From assembly GCA_023407175.1 (NCBI GenBank), contig JAEYMU010000014.1:149677-213676 (forward strand): a DNA stretch of 64,000 nucleotides, given 5' to 3'. The stretch comes from Bacillota bacterium (GTDB taxonomy: Bacteria > Bacillota_A > Clostridia > Lachnospirales > Lachnospiraceae). The first letter of the stretch is position 1. Each line of letters starts with the position of its first letter. Of the stretch, positions 7,380-15,868 are shown one piece after another. The position numbers were made by a program, and so were the translations under genes. The notes below the pieces were generated by a model. The model was not told where the DNA came from and did not search any database. It saw only the letters and a program-made list of their open reading frames with translations.

Positions 7380-8409
7380 TCCATTTTTCTCACATATTTA
7401 TATCGAAAAAGAGGTACAAAACCATCCCGTTACACAGAGAATTACGGCCCGTTTTCCAGGAGCGGTTCTTGTGGAGATTGATCATTATAAGGATGTTTTT
7501 AACAGAAGCCGCCAGAATTACAGAATCCAGAAGCAGTCACAGGCTCTGATTTTAGCCAGAAAACAGAATAATCTGATTTATGAGGGAGCGCCGGTCTGCC
7601 AGAGCTTTGGCAACCAGCATTTTTATTATACCTCCTCGGTCATGAACTGTATCTATGACTGTGAATACTGCTATTTACAGGGCATGTATCCATCAGCCCA
7701 TCTGGTGGTATTTGTGAATACGGAGGACATATTTGAAGAGGTGGAGCAGTTGCTTTCCAGGCATCCGGTCTATCTGTGCGTTTCCTATGATACAGACCTG
7801 CTGGCGCTGGAGCAGGTGCTTGGGCTTGTGAGGGAGTGGATAGCCTTTGCCTCCAGCCATCAGGAGCTTACTCTTGAGATACGCACTAAGAGTGCGGGAC
7901 AGTATCTATTCGAGGAGCTGAAGCCCCTGCCAAATGTGATATTTGCCTGGACTCTGTCACCACGGAGGGTAGTCGAAGGCTTTGAGCATCACACACCTTC
8001 CCTGCATAGCAGGCTTGCGGCTGCCAGGGCAGCGGCAGATAAGGGGCACCGGGTACGTCTATGCTTTGACCCTCTGATCTATTTTAAAGGCTGGGAGGAG
8101 GCGTATCAAACGATGCTTACCGAGGTTTTTGATAAAATCAATCCGATGCAGGTGATGGATGTGAGCCTTGGAGTGTTTCGAATCTCACAGAATTATCTAA
8201 AGAGGATGCGGAATCAGGCTGTGAATTCGCAGCTTGCACATTTTCCTTATGTGAATGATAATGGGGTATACCATTACGGGAAGGAGCTGACGAACCAGTT
8301 GATTTCCTTTCTGCTGGAACGGATGAAGGAATATATACCCAGGGAGAAGATTTTCCTATGGGAGGAAGCAGCTCATGATCAGGATATTGAGATCGGAAGG
8401 ATGGGATAG
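7351..8409 (+). CDS. splB: Spore photoproduct lyase (radical SAM)
   Basis: Encodes 352 residues, near the 342 of Bacillus SplB. The radical SAM cluster motif is CIYDCEYCYLQ (Cys100, Cys104, Cys107), which is CX3CX2C followed by the YLQ typical of SPL. Cys143 in LCVSYDTDLLALE occupies the place of the conserved cysteine that donates hydrogen in SPL (family knowledge). The enzyme repairs the UV-induced spore photoproduct in DNA during germination. Start TTG 7351 lies within the end of the nucleosidase gene, preceded by AGAAGG; no ATG is available before the conserved N-terminal segment. Its presence supports a spore-forming host. No splA-like gene is seen. Confidence 0.88.
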   Translation: MNNSEPGLYNPFFSHIYIEKEVQNHPVTQRITARFPGAVLVEIDHYKDVFNRSRQNYRIQKQSQALILARKQNNLIYEGAPVCQSFGNQHFYYTSSVMNCIYDCEYCYLQGMYPSAHLVVFVNTEDIFEEVEQLLSRHPVYLCVSYDTDLLALEQVLGLVREWIAFASSHQELTLEIRTKSAGQYLFEELKPLPNVIFAWTLSPRRVVEGFEHHTPSLHSRLAAARAAADKGHRVRLCFDPLIYFKGWEEAYQTMLTEVFDKINPMQVMDVSLGVFRISQNYLKRMRNQAVNSQLAHFPYVNDNGVYHYGKELTNQLISFLLERMKEYIPREKIFLWEEAAHDQDIEIGRMG

Positions 8410-8411
8410 GC

Positions 8412-9122
8412 ATGAAGACAGCAATCGTAACAGGAGCTTCCTCGGGAATTGGTCTTGAAATCAGCAGGGTTTTGATAAGAAATGGCTATAAGGTCTATGG
8501 TTTTGGAAGAGACTTTACAAATGCCGGCTTGGAGGAAGAAGGCTTTATTCCCATAGTTCATGATTTGACCCAGGTCACAGATTTGTGTAAAAGGGTGGAG
8601 GAGATAGCAGTAAAGGAAGATATCTGTATCCTGGTCAATAATGCCGGTGCAGGCTATTTCGGACCCCATGAGGAATTAAATCCGGCAAAGATCCATCAGA
8701 TGGTTACTGTGAATCTGGAGGTTCCCCTGGTGCTGACCCAGCTTCTGCTGCGTGATCTTAAGAAAAATTCCGGGTTTATTATCAGCATTTCATCGGTTAC
8801 GGCCCACAAATCCAATACCCATGGCTGCGCCTACGGGGCAACTAAGGCGGGCTTAAGCAGCTTTTCCCGGAGCCTGTTTGATGAGGTTCGCAAATACGGA
8901 GTCAGGGTGGTTACGATTCATCCGGACATGACCAGGACGAACTTCTATCGAAACTCGGATTTTCATGAGGGTGAAGGAGAGGATACCTATTTGCTTCCGG
9001 AGGAAATTGCAGACACGGTTGATTTCATATTAAAGCAACGATCCGGTGTGGTGTTGTCTGAAATTACCCTCCAGCCGCAGAAGCATCAAATCCAGAGAAA
9101 GAAACCAGGGAAAAAGCAATAA
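8412..9122 (+). CDS. Short-chain dehydrogenase/reductase (SDR)
   Basis: Encodes 236 residues, a classical SDR. It has the cofactor motif TGASSGIG at residues 7-14, the NNAGAG motif, the catalytic serine in SISSVTAHK and the YGATKAG motif carrying the catalytic Tyr and Lys. It would carry out an NAD(P)-dependent oxidoreduction; the substrate cannot be inferred. It begins 2 bp after the spore photoproduct lyase stop and is presumably co-transcribed. The C-terminus is basic (QRKKPGKKQ), unusual for an SDR but short. Confidence 0.87.
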   Translation: MKTAIVTGASSGIGLEISRVLIRNGYKVYGFGRDFTNAGLEEEGFIPIVHDLTQVTDLCKRVEEIAVKEDICILVNNAGAGYFGPHEELNPAKIHQMVTVNLEVPLVLTQLLLRDLKKNSGFIISISSVTAHKSNTHGCAYGATKAGLSSFSRSLFDEVRKYGVRVVTIHPDMTRTNFYRNSDFHEGEGEDTYLLPEEIADTVDFILKQRSGVVLSEITLQPQKHQIQRKKPGKKQ

Positions 9123-9182
9123 AAATAAGAAGGATTCACTCGAAACAGCCATATTACATCGGAAGAAACCAGGGAGGAAGCC

Positions 9183-9701
9183 ATGAAAGAACAATTTGCC
9201 AAGCCTGCGGTAAGTGCATTAATTGAAAAGGTTGAAAACGGAGAGCGGTATCTTGTAATACAGGAAAGAAGAAAATCAGAGGGTGAGAAGGAGAACGGAC
9301 TTTTGGAGGTGCCGGGTGGGAAGATCAGGGAATATGAGAATATCTTTGATGCCCTGCGCCGGGAAGTGAAGGAGGAGACCGGGCTTTCAGTGGTCAGGAT
9401 TCATTCCGAGGAGAAAGCGATGAGAAGGGTAGTGGACGGCAACGAGCTGATTACCTTTACTCCGCTGTGCAGTACGCAAAATCTCTCAGGAGCATATTCC
9501 TTAATTGAGCATTTCTTTGTATGCGAAGCGGAAGGGGAGCTGCTGGAAGCTACCGATGAAAGCTGCAATTTGCGCTGGGAGAAGGCGGAGACGGTCCGGG
9601 CTATGCTGGAGGAAAATCCAGGGCAGTTTTTCCTGACGGATATTTTGCCGTTGGAGGCATATTTTAAAGCGTTGGAAGATAATAAACCGGCAGAAAGCTG
9701 A
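9183..9701 (+). CDS. Nudix hydrolase
   Basis: Encodes 172 residues with a full Nudix box, GGKIREYENIFDALRREVKEETGL. The N-terminal strand SALIEKVENGERYLVIQERR resembles Nudix proteins acting on nucleoside diphosphate derivatives or damaged nucleotides; substrate unknown. It is the third Nudix domain within 5 kb. Start ATG 9183 follows GGGAGG. A hairpin with a T-run ends the unit at 9766-9820. Confidence 0.84.
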   Translation: MKEQFAKPAVSALIEKVENGERYLVIQERRKSEGEKENGLLEVPGGKIREYENIFDALRREVKEETGLSVVRIHSEEKAMRRVVDGNELITFTPLCSTQNLSGAYSLIEHFFVCEAEGELLEATDESCNLRWEKAETVRAMLEENPGQFFLTDILPLEAYFKALEDNKPAES

Positions 9702-9765
9702 ACAGTTCAGCCTGGCAGGGAAGGCTGCACTGTAGCCATATACAACACCTGTGGAGGTGTGTCTG

Positions 9766-9820
9766 AAAACTGCTTGTACCCCGCAAAGTGGAACATCCGG
9801 CCCGGTACAAGCAGTTTTTA
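9766..9820 (+). terminator. Rho-independent terminator
   Basis: AAAACTGCTTGTACC at 9766-9780 pairs with GGTACAAGCAGTTTTT at 9804-9819: a 15-bp stem whose right arm ends in Ts. It lies after the third Nudix gene and also before the convergent mgtC-like gene, so it may work in both directions. A 22-nt part of one arm recurs near the phnX stop at about 11404-11430. Confidence 0.75.
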
Positions 9821-9857
9821 GACATATCCTGACCTGTACAGATATTTTTCAAATATC

Positions 9858-10538
9858 CTACAGGAATTCAATCGACAAAATGTCGTCATGATTTTTGAAT
9901 AATTCCATAAATTCATCGCTTTTGATCCGGTTTTTTGTTTTTACGGATACAATTACGGACAGATTTTGGCCCTTTACCTTGGGCTTTACAACCTCGATGG
10001 AATCAATACGCATACGGCTGCTTTTGAAGGTTTCGATCAAGGTATGGAGGGCATGATTGCCGTCTATGCCAAAGAGTATATTGTAATAGCGTGATTTATC
10101 ATATACAAAATGCTCCACATAGGGCAGAACATGGAGTGAAAGCAGTACTGTAAGGGTAATAATGATACCGCCGCTGATGAAGCCGATGCCTACGGCAAGT
10201 CCGATGCAGGCACAGGTCCAGAGACTGGCTGCGGTAGTCAAGCCCTTTACCTGATGATTCGCCACGATGATGGTTCCGACACCAAGAAAGCCGACCCCGC
10301 TGATCACCTGGGCCGCCATACGTGACATATCAGCCTGATCAGGATATTCTACCTGCATAAACTGGGCTGTCAGCATGACGAGGGTTGAGCCCAGACAAAC
10401 TACAGTATTGGTTTTAATACCGGCACCACGTCTTTTAATCCCCCTGTCAAGACCGATGATGCCGCCGAGCAGCACAGATATGAATATGCGGACAAGAATA
10501 TTAAGCGGTGTCCACCCGGTGAATATATCAATAAACAT
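9858..10538 (-). CDS. MgtC/SapB-family membrane protein
   Basis: Encodes 226 residues. The N-terminal ~135 residues contain about five membrane segments with MgtC signatures: RIFISVLLGGIIGLDRG and RMAAQVISGVGFLGVGTI. The C-terminal ~85 residues are a soluble ACT-like domain, as in the longer MgtC subfamily. MgtC proteins are linked to growth under low Mg2+ and to control of ATP synthase or phosphate balance. The gene is 15 bp downstream of the GntR regulator and ends the phosphonate-side minus-strand run, which may reflect a phosphate-related role here (inference). Confidence 0.86.
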   Translation of the reverse strand: MFIDIFTGWTPLNILVRIFISVLLGGIIGLDRGIKRRGAGIKTNTVVCLGSTLVMLTAQFMQVEYPDQADMSRMAAQVISGVGFLGVGTIIVANHQVKGLTTAASLWTCACIGLAVGIGFISGGIIITLTVLLSLHVLPYVEHFVYDKSRYYNILFGIDGNHALHTLIETFKSSRMRIDSIEVVKPKVKGQNLSVIVSVKTKNRIKSDEFMELFKNHDDILSIEFL

Positions 10539-10553
10539 TTGACCGCCCCTTTC

Positions 10554-11294
10554 CTACCTTAGGCTGTCTGCAAAACTCATCTTGAATTTGAACCTGTCCC
10601 CTCTTGCGCGTACACTGAAATATTCGATGACGCCGATATCATCAATAACGAAGATTTCATTTTGCCGAAGAATTGGAAGCTGAAGCGGGATATCCAAAAG
10701 CTTGATATCCTCTGATGTAGGCATACAGGCATCAATCGTAACCTGTCTGCAGACAGGATGAGAATAGCTATAATGCTTCATTAATATGGTATTTACAGAT
10801 TGAAAATGCTCCAGATGCTTGTCAAAATCGGGTACCAGCCGGTCGGGAAGATAGGATTGGCAGACGGCAAAGGGAATACCGTCAATGCTCCTTAAGACCT
10901 TGAGCTGGTGCAGGACAGAATCAGGAGAGATTTCGAATATTTTACTTAAGGAAATGCCGGCAGTTGTTTTCGAATACTTGATGATGGTTGATTCATATTC
11001 CCTTTTCCCGTTGTTAAGAATTTCGGAAAAGCCCATCCCGTTGTCATGCTCGAATAAAATGGGCTTATTCCTGCCTGAGACAAAGAAGCCCTTGCCCTTG
11101 TGGGAGTAGATAAGCCCTTGGGCGCTTAACTGGGCCAGGGCACTTCTTACAACATTCCGGTTTACCTTAAAAAGCTCCGAGAGTGTATTCTGGGAGGGAA
11201 TTAAATCTCCTTCACACAAATTGTTTTTCTTTATATAGTTCTTTATATAGGTAAAAATCTCAAATCTCTTATCTGATATATTCTCTGTTTCCAT
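10554..11294 (-). CDS. GntR/UTRA-family regulator, probably of AEP catabolism
   Basis: Encodes 246 residues. The N-terminal winged helix (about residues 10-80) has IPSQNTLSELFKVNRNVVRSAL and LIYSHKGKGFFV, characteristic of GntR, HutC subfamily; the rest is a UTRA ligand-binding domain ending IEYFSVRARGDRFKFKM. UTRA regulators sense small metabolites; PhnF and PhnR are relatives tied to phosphonates. Its place directly after phnX and the TGGTACCA dyads at the phnX and phnW promoters make it the likely controller of both. ATG 11294 is preferred over ATG 11309 because GGGAGG then acts as its ribosome binding site. Confidence 0.82.
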   Translation of the reverse strand: METENISDKRFEIFTYIKNYIKKNNLCEGDLIPSQNTLSELFKVNRNVVRSALAQLSAQGLIYSHKGKGFFVSGRNKPILFEHDNGMGFSEILNNGKREYESTIIKYSKTTAGISLSKIFEISPDSVLHQLKVLRSIDGIPFAVCQSYLPDRLVPDFDKHLEHFQSVNTILMKHYSYSHPVCRQVTIDACMPTSEDIKLLDIPLQLPILRQNEIFVIDDIGVIEYFSVRARGDRFKFKMSFADSLR

Positions 11295-11422
11295 AGCCTG
11301 ACCTCCCATCCGAATGCAGCTTTCCTGATGAAAATCTTTGTAACTGACCTTTTGTTAATTCTATGCTGTACGATATGGAGTAAAAAGTCAAGTGGGAATG
11401 TCCGGTCCGGTATAAGCAGTTT

Positions 11423-12280
11423 TCAGACACACTCGCAGGAAATGCTCATTTCATCAGTATTGTGTTCCAGGACATGGACTCCTTTACCGACTGCCAGACA
11501 CTGGTTTATCCTGTCAATTGCGTCAGGCAGCTCACGGATGGTGCGGAGAACATAGTGGGCGCCGTTTGCATAGAAGCTCCTTGTAACCTTTTCAACCCTG
11601 GCATTCAACTCCTGCTCCGGCAAGTCTTCTGCTTCCTCTTTATGCAGGCCCATCTCATTGCTTCCAAGTACAATTCCGATGCTCCAGCAGCCTGCGTTTA
11701 CACCCTCTTCAATATCTGCCCTGGTATCGCCCACCTTTACGATATGGGACATGGGATAAACACCGAGCTTTGTGGCATTTTGGTATATCATCCATGGCAA
11801 TGGTCTCCCTCCGGGAACGCCGTCGCTGGTATAACAGCAGTCCGGGCTGTAGCCGCGCTTTGCAGCCTCCGGTATTACGATATTCATCATACTGTCAGTA
11901 TAACCTGTGGTGGAGCCGATTTTCAGATCCCTGTCACGAAGCAGCTTCACCGTATCAAGAACACCTGGAATTGGTTCGGAATAGTTGGTAAGTATCTTTA
12001 GCAGGGAGGGCTCGAATTCGCCGTACATATCGGTTACATCCTCCTCGGTGGGATAGGAGCCGTAAAGCTTCTTCCACTCCTCGGCGATGCGGGGAACCTT
12101 GGTCAGGGCACGGATATGATCGATTTTTAGCATACCCATGGGACCTCTCGCCTCTTCCAGCGTTATCGCTACCCTCTTATTTCTGAAAACCTCAAGAAAA
12201 ACCTCTACCGGTGCAAAACATCCGTAATCTACGGTCGTTCCTGCCCAGTCAAATATTACAGCTTCAATTTGATTGCTCAT
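11423..12280 (-). CDS. phnX: Phosphonoacetaldehyde hydrolase
   Basis: Encodes 285 residues. HAD-superfamily motif I is FDWAGTTVDYG with the nucleophile Asp11 and the Ala/Thr pattern specific to phosphonatase. Lys52 in GPMGMLKIDHIRAL is the Schiff-base lysine of this enzyme family, and VGDTRADIEEG is the Mg2+ motif. The enzyme cleaves the C-P bond of phosphonoacetaldehyde to acetaldehyde and phosphate, the second step of AEP degradation after PhnW. The C-terminus is about 15 residues longer than usual, ending in SISCECV inside a short sequence shared with the terminator at 9766. Confidence 0.94.
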   Translation of the reverse strand: MSNQIEAVIFDWAGTTVDYGCFAPVEVFLEVFRNKRVAITLEEARGPMGMLKIDHIRALTKVPRIAEEWKKLYGSYPTEEDVTDMYGEFEPSLLKILTNYSEPIPGVLDTVKLLRDRDLKIGSTTGYTDSMMNIVIPEAAKRGYSPDCCYTSDGVPGGRPLPWMIYQNATKLGVYPMSHIVKVGDTRADIEEGVNAGCWSIGIVLGSNEMGLHKEEAEDLPEQELNARVEKVTRSFYANGAHYVLRTIRELPDAIDRINQCLAVGKGVHVLEHNTDEMSISCECV

Positions 12281-12331
12281 GGCATTGCCTCCATATTAAA
12301 TTTATTTGCAAGGTGAAGCAACTATGAACAG

Positions 12332-12360
12332 ACACTAACATGGTACCATGTTGCTGTCAA
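12332..12360 (-). promoter_or_regulatory. phnX promoter with TGGTACCA operator in the spacer
   Basis: Read on the minus strand: TTGACA (12360-12355), a 17-bp spacer, then TAGTGT (12337-12332). The spacer holds most of the perfect palindrome AACATGGTACCATGTT (12337-12352). A repressor bound there would block RNA polymerase directly. The phnW promoter has the same arrangement. Confidence 0.75.
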
Positions 12361-12389
12361 TCAAATCTCCAAAGGATTATGGAAGAAGG

Positions 12390-13253
12390 CTACAGATAGG
12401 CGAGCAGAAAAATCCCGATGAAAATAATAACAGAGCCTGTGATTTTACTCTTCCACTGGGTTTCCTTATTTTTTAGGCAGGTATAAATTGCAACAAAGAC
12501 AACGGATACCTCACGGATGGAGGATACATAGCTGGCATCACAGCTGCGCATGGCGGCAAGCACCAGATAATAGGCCAGGAAGGTAAAGGCGGCTACAGCC
12601 AGGGCGCGAAACCAGCCTCCATGTGTAAGCTCCTCCTTCAGTGCCCGTTTACGCAGCATAAAGGGGGCCAGGCAGAGAGCCGGAATGACACAGATTACAG
12701 TATATACCAGTAAGGGATCGCAGTAGAGGACATTGCGTTTGTCAGAGATGGTGTAGGCGGCAACGATGATACCGATTAAGATGGAAAGACGGGTGGTTTT
12801 ATCCTTCTTAAGAACCTTGAAGGGAGCGGTTAGGCTTGCCAGAGTCAGCTCCGGCATATTAACCAGATAGATACCGAAGACTGTAAGCAGCAGGGACAGA
12901 ATAATCGGCAGACTTAAATTCTCCGTTCCAAGCAGCATGGAGAACAAACAGACAAAGACCGGAGCGGAGCCCCTGGTGAGGGGATAGACAATAGACAGGT
13001 TGCCGGAGCGGTAGCATCTGCTAAGCAGGATATAATATGTAATCTGCATGGCTGAGGTGAACAGGAGCGTGGGCCAGGCATCTATGACCGGAAAATCAAA
13101 GATCAGAAGAGAATAGGGAAGCAGAATTACCGCTGTAATGACCATTTGCAGCCATAAAAGCGTCAGATTGTTCCGTGAATTCTTCGCGAGAATATTCCAT
13201 ATGGAATGAAAAAGAGCGGCAAGTAAAATAAGAAATAGGGTTGTCAAATGCAT
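12390..13253 (-). CDS. EamA/DMT-family transporter
   Basis: Encodes 287 residues with ten predicted membrane segments arranged as two EamA halves; the first opens TTLFLILLAALFHSIWNILAK and the second includes SVVFVAIYTCLKNKETQWKSK. Drug/metabolite transporters of this type move small metabolites in or out. Encoded directly upstream of phnX on the same strand and sharing an intergenic region with phnW, it is likely part of the AEP locus, as an importer or an exporter of the aldehyde or an amine; the direction is not known. It has its own promoter at 13312-13339. Confidence 0.82.
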   Translation of the reverse strand: MHLTTLFLILLAALFHSIWNILAKNSRNNLTLLWLQMVITAVILLPYSLLIFDFPVIDAWPTLLFTSAMQITYYILLSRCYRSGNLSIVYPLTRGSAPVFVCLFSMLLGTENLSLPIILSLLLTVFGIYLVNMPELTLASLTAPFKVLKKDKTTRLSILIGIIVAAYTISDKRNVLYCDPLLVYTVICVIPALCLAPFMLRKRALKEELTHGGWFRALAVAAFTFLAYYLVLAAMRSCDASYVSSIREVSVVFVAIYTCLKNKETQWKSKITGSVIIFIGIFLLAYL

Positions 13254-13311
13254 AATATTTCTCCTTTGATTGTTTTCAGAATTTTCAAATAATTTGCGTC
13301 TTTTATTGGGT

Positions 13312-13371
13312 ATTATATGACAAATAAAATTAAAATCAATAGTTGACTGTGACTTGGTACCATGTTAAGGT
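13312..13371. promoter_or_regulatory. Divergent phnW / EamA promoters with operator
   Basis: Plus strand (phnW): TTGACT 13343-13348, 17-bp spacer GTGACTTGGTACCATGT, then TAAGGT 13366-13371. The spacer carries the TGGTACCA dyad at the same position as in the phnX promoter. Minus strand (EamA): TTGATT (13339-13334), 16-bp spacer, TATAAT (13317-13312). One repressor site could therefore affect both directions. The phnW -10 is weak, matching TATAAT at 3 of 6. Confidence 0.7.
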
Positions 13372-13425
13372 GGTCACATATTGCAAGGTGACAGCAGAAA
13401 ATAATCTGCTAAAGGAGTAAAAACA

Positions 13426-14562
13426 ATGGAAGTTTTAAAGCCGGTTAAGAGAAATGTCTTATTAAATCCGGGACCCGCAACAACGACGGATGCAGTAAAG
13501 TATGCACAGGTGGTTCCTGATATCTGTCCACGGGAAAAGGAATTTGCGGATATCATGCGGGATATCCAGAAGGACCTGGTTAAGATTGTACATGGTGATC
13601 CGAAAGAATATTGTGCGGTTCTGTTCTGCGGTTCCGGTACCATCAATATTGATGTTCTCATGAACTCCCTGGTACCGGAGGGAAAGAAGGCACTGGTAAT
13701 CAATAACGGGGCTTACAGCCAGAGAGCAGTCGAGGTTTTAACCTATTATCATATTCCGTATATAGACTTAAAATTTCCCTATGACGAGCTGCCTGATTTG
13801 TCACTGGTGGAAAAGACCCTGGCGGAGAATCCGGATATCGCATTGGTACATACCACGCATAACGAAACCGGTACGGGAATTTTAAATCCAATCAGGGAGA
13901 TTGGCAGACTGGTGCACGAAGCGGGTGCCGTATTCACGGTGGATACCACCTCCACGCTGGCAATGCTTCCTATTGATATGGAAAAGGACAATCTGGATTT
14001 TGTCATGGCCTCCTCCCAGAAGGGTTTGATGGCGATGACGGGACTTTCCTTCATAGTAGGAAAGACAAGGATAATCGAAAAATCGAAGGATTATCTGACC
14101 AGATCCTATTATTGTAATCTTTATATGCAGTACGACTTTATTAAGCGTACAGGTGAGATGCATTTTACTCCGCCGGTTCAGATCGTATTCTCTGTGAAGC
14201 AGGCAATCGAGGAGTACTGGCAGGAAGGAGAGCAGGGAAAATATGAAAGGCATCTGCGGGTATGGAAGAAGATACATGAGTGTAAGGACAGGTTAGGCCT
14301 TAAGGATATCATCAGGCTGGAATGGCAGGCCGGACTGGTAGTATCAATCAAATATCCCAAGGATCCGAACTGGAGCTTTGAGAAAATCCATGATTACTGC
14401 TATGAAAGAGGGTTTACCATATATCCGGGTAAGATTTCAACCACGGATACCTTCCGGCTATGTGCCCTCGGAGCAATTGATGAAGCCGATATCGTAGATT
14501 TCTTTCAGGTGCTGAAGGAAGCAATGGAGTTTTATAAAATCAGCATTCCGGCAATCTATTAG
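13426..14562 (+). CDS. phnW: 2-aminoethylphosphonate--pyruvate transaminase
   Basis: Encodes 378 residues, a class V PLP aminotransferase. It opens KRNVLLNPGPATTTDAVK, has CGSGTINIDVLMNS in the cofactor region, DTTSTLAMLPIDM with the ring-contact Asp, and the PLP lysine Lys199 in ASSQKGLM. These match PhnW, which transfers the amino group of 2-AEP to pyruvate, giving phosphonoacetaldehyde (the PhnX substrate) and alanine. Start ATG 13426 follows AAAGGAG. Its promoter is repressible through the TGGTACCA operator. The downstream ABC importer genes are in the same direction after a 197-bp gap with a hairpin. Confidence 0.95.
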   Translation: MEVLKPVKRNVLLNPGPATTTDAVKYAQVVPDICPREKEFADIMRDIQKDLVKIVHGDPKEYCAVLFCGSGTINIDVLMNSLVPEGKKALVINNGAYSQRAVEVLTYYHIPYIDLKFPYDELPDLSLVEKTLAENPDIALVHTTHNETGTGILNPIREIGRLVHEAGAVFTVDTTSTLAMLPIDMEKDNLDFVMASSQKGLMAMTGLSFIVGKTRIIEKSKDYLTRSYYCNLYMQYDFIKRTGEMHFTPPVQIVFSVKQAIEEYWQEGEQGKYERHLRVWKKIHECKDRLGLKDIIRLEWQAGLVVSIKYPKDPNWSFEKIHDYCYERGFTIYPGKISTTDTFRLCALGAIDEADIVDFFQVLKEAMEFYKISIPAIY

Positions 14563-14668
14563 AAAAATATAGTAAAAATCGAATAATGTCTGATAATCTT
14601 ACATATTACTTGACAAAAGCAGGGTATTCATTATAAATTGTAAAAATAACAGACAAATATATAATCAG

Positions 14669-14705
14669 CAAAGGCGTGATATCAGAACGATATTACGCCT
14701 TTGTT
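14669..14705 (+). terminator. Hairpin between phnW and the ABC genes
   Basis: CAAAGGCGTGATAT pairs with ATATTACGCCTTTG around a short loop. Only a broken T-run follows (TTTGTTGATTG), so it may be a weak terminator, an attenuator or an mRNA-processing stem that reduces transporter expression relative to phnW. No promoter of its own was recognised for the ABC genes. Confidence 0.5.
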
Positions 14706-14759
14706 GATTGATACAGCACACTCGGTTCACCAATTTATTTTTCAGAAAGGGACGATATC

Positions 14760-15857
14760 GTGGCAGCAGAATTTCTAAGAATTGAAGGGATTTCTAAAAA
14801 ATATGGAGGCTTCACAGCATTGGAGGATATCAATATCAGTATCAGGGAAGGGGAATTCGTCTGCCTTCTGGGCCCTTCAGGCTGCGGAAAGACCACCTTG
14901 CTAAGGATTCTGGCCGGGCTGGAGAAGCCCTCCGCAGGTAAAGTGTACATTCGGGGGGCAGATGTAACCAGAATGCATCCCAGTAAAAGAAATTATGGAA
15001 TCGTGTTTCAGTCCTATGCATTATTTCCCAATATGACCATTCGGCAAAATATTGCCTTTGGCTTAAAGAACAGAAGGGTAAGCAGGGAGGAAATCGATAG
15101 GAAGGTAGAGACAGTTCTTAGGCAGGTCAATCTTTTGGACCAGATCAATAAATATCCGGCCCAGCTTTCGGGAGGACAGCAGCAGCGTATCGCTCTGGCA
15201 AGGGCATTGGTGCTTTCACCGGATTTTCTTCTGCTGGATGAGCCTTTGTCTGCGCTGGATGCCAAGGTAAGGCAGAAGCTTCGTAAGGAAATCCGCTCCT
15301 TGCAGGAAAGCCTGGGAATTACAACCATCATGGTAACCCATGACCAGGAGGAGGCACTGACCATGTCAGACCGGATCATTGTTATGAATAATGCCTGTGT
15401 AAAGCAGGAAGGTCATCCGATTGAGGTGTATGAAAGACCAAACAGCCCTTTTGTTGCAGACTTTATAGGCTCCATTAATTTCTTTAAGACAGACATAACA
15501 AAGGGAATGGAGGAGGAGCCGGGGGTTACCGCCCAGACACAGCTGCTGCAGGTGAATCGGTATAAAATTAAGGCCTGCCGACCGGAAAATATCGAAATTG
15601 CCCATGAGAGCAAGGCGGATTCCTTTAAGGTAAAAATCAAGGATATTGAGTTTCATGGAGCGGTTTACCGGTTGATGCTTTCGCTTCGAAGCGATTCGGA
15701 GTCTATGATTAACAATGAATATATCAGCTTTGATATGCCAACGGAAGCCTTTGAGAAAACCGGCATTAAAAAGGGTGATAAGATTTACATCCATTTTAAA
15801 GAAGGAAAGCTTCTATATTATAATTTGGACCTTGAGATTAAGGAAGAAAAGGAATAG
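14760..15857 (+). CDS. ABC transporter ATP-binding protein, probable AEP importer (PhnT-like)
   Basis: Encodes 365 residues from a GTG start preceded by GAAAGGGA. ABC ATPase motifs: Walker A GPSGCGKTT, Q-loop VFQSYALF, signature LSGGQQQR, Walker B LLLDEPLSALD, H-loop VTHDQEEA. The C-terminal ~110 residues are a TOBE-like regulatory domain, as in the CUT1/Fbp/Pot group. In AEP loci such an ATPase is PhnT; the assignment is from context beside phnW and phnX, since sequence alone does not separate it from iron(III) or spermidine importers. The fused permease starts 12 bp later. Confidence 0.85.
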   Translation: MAAEFLRIEGISKKYGGFTALEDINISIREGEFVCLLGPSGCGKTTLLRILAGLEKPSAGKVYIRGADVTRMHPSKRNYGIVFQSYALFPNMTIRQNIAFGLKNRRVSREEIDRKVETVLRQVNLLDQINKYPAQLSGGQQQRIALARALVLSPDFLLLDEPLSALDAKVRQKLRKEIRSLQESLGITTIMVTHDQEEALTMSDRIIVMNNACVKQEGHPIEVYERPNSPFVADFIGSINFFKTDITKGMEEEPGVTAQTQLLQVNRYKIKACRPENIEIAHESKADSFKVKIKDIEFHGAVYRLMLSLRSDSESMINNEYISFDMPTEAFEKTGIKKGDKIYIHFKEGKLLYYNLDLEIKEEKE

Positions 15858-15868
15858 GGGATGACAAT

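Noticed and set aside
11462..12001. 179-codon plus-strand frame opposite phnX
   Set aside because: It is the reverse strand of a strongly conserved phnX and has no recognisable protein features or binding site.
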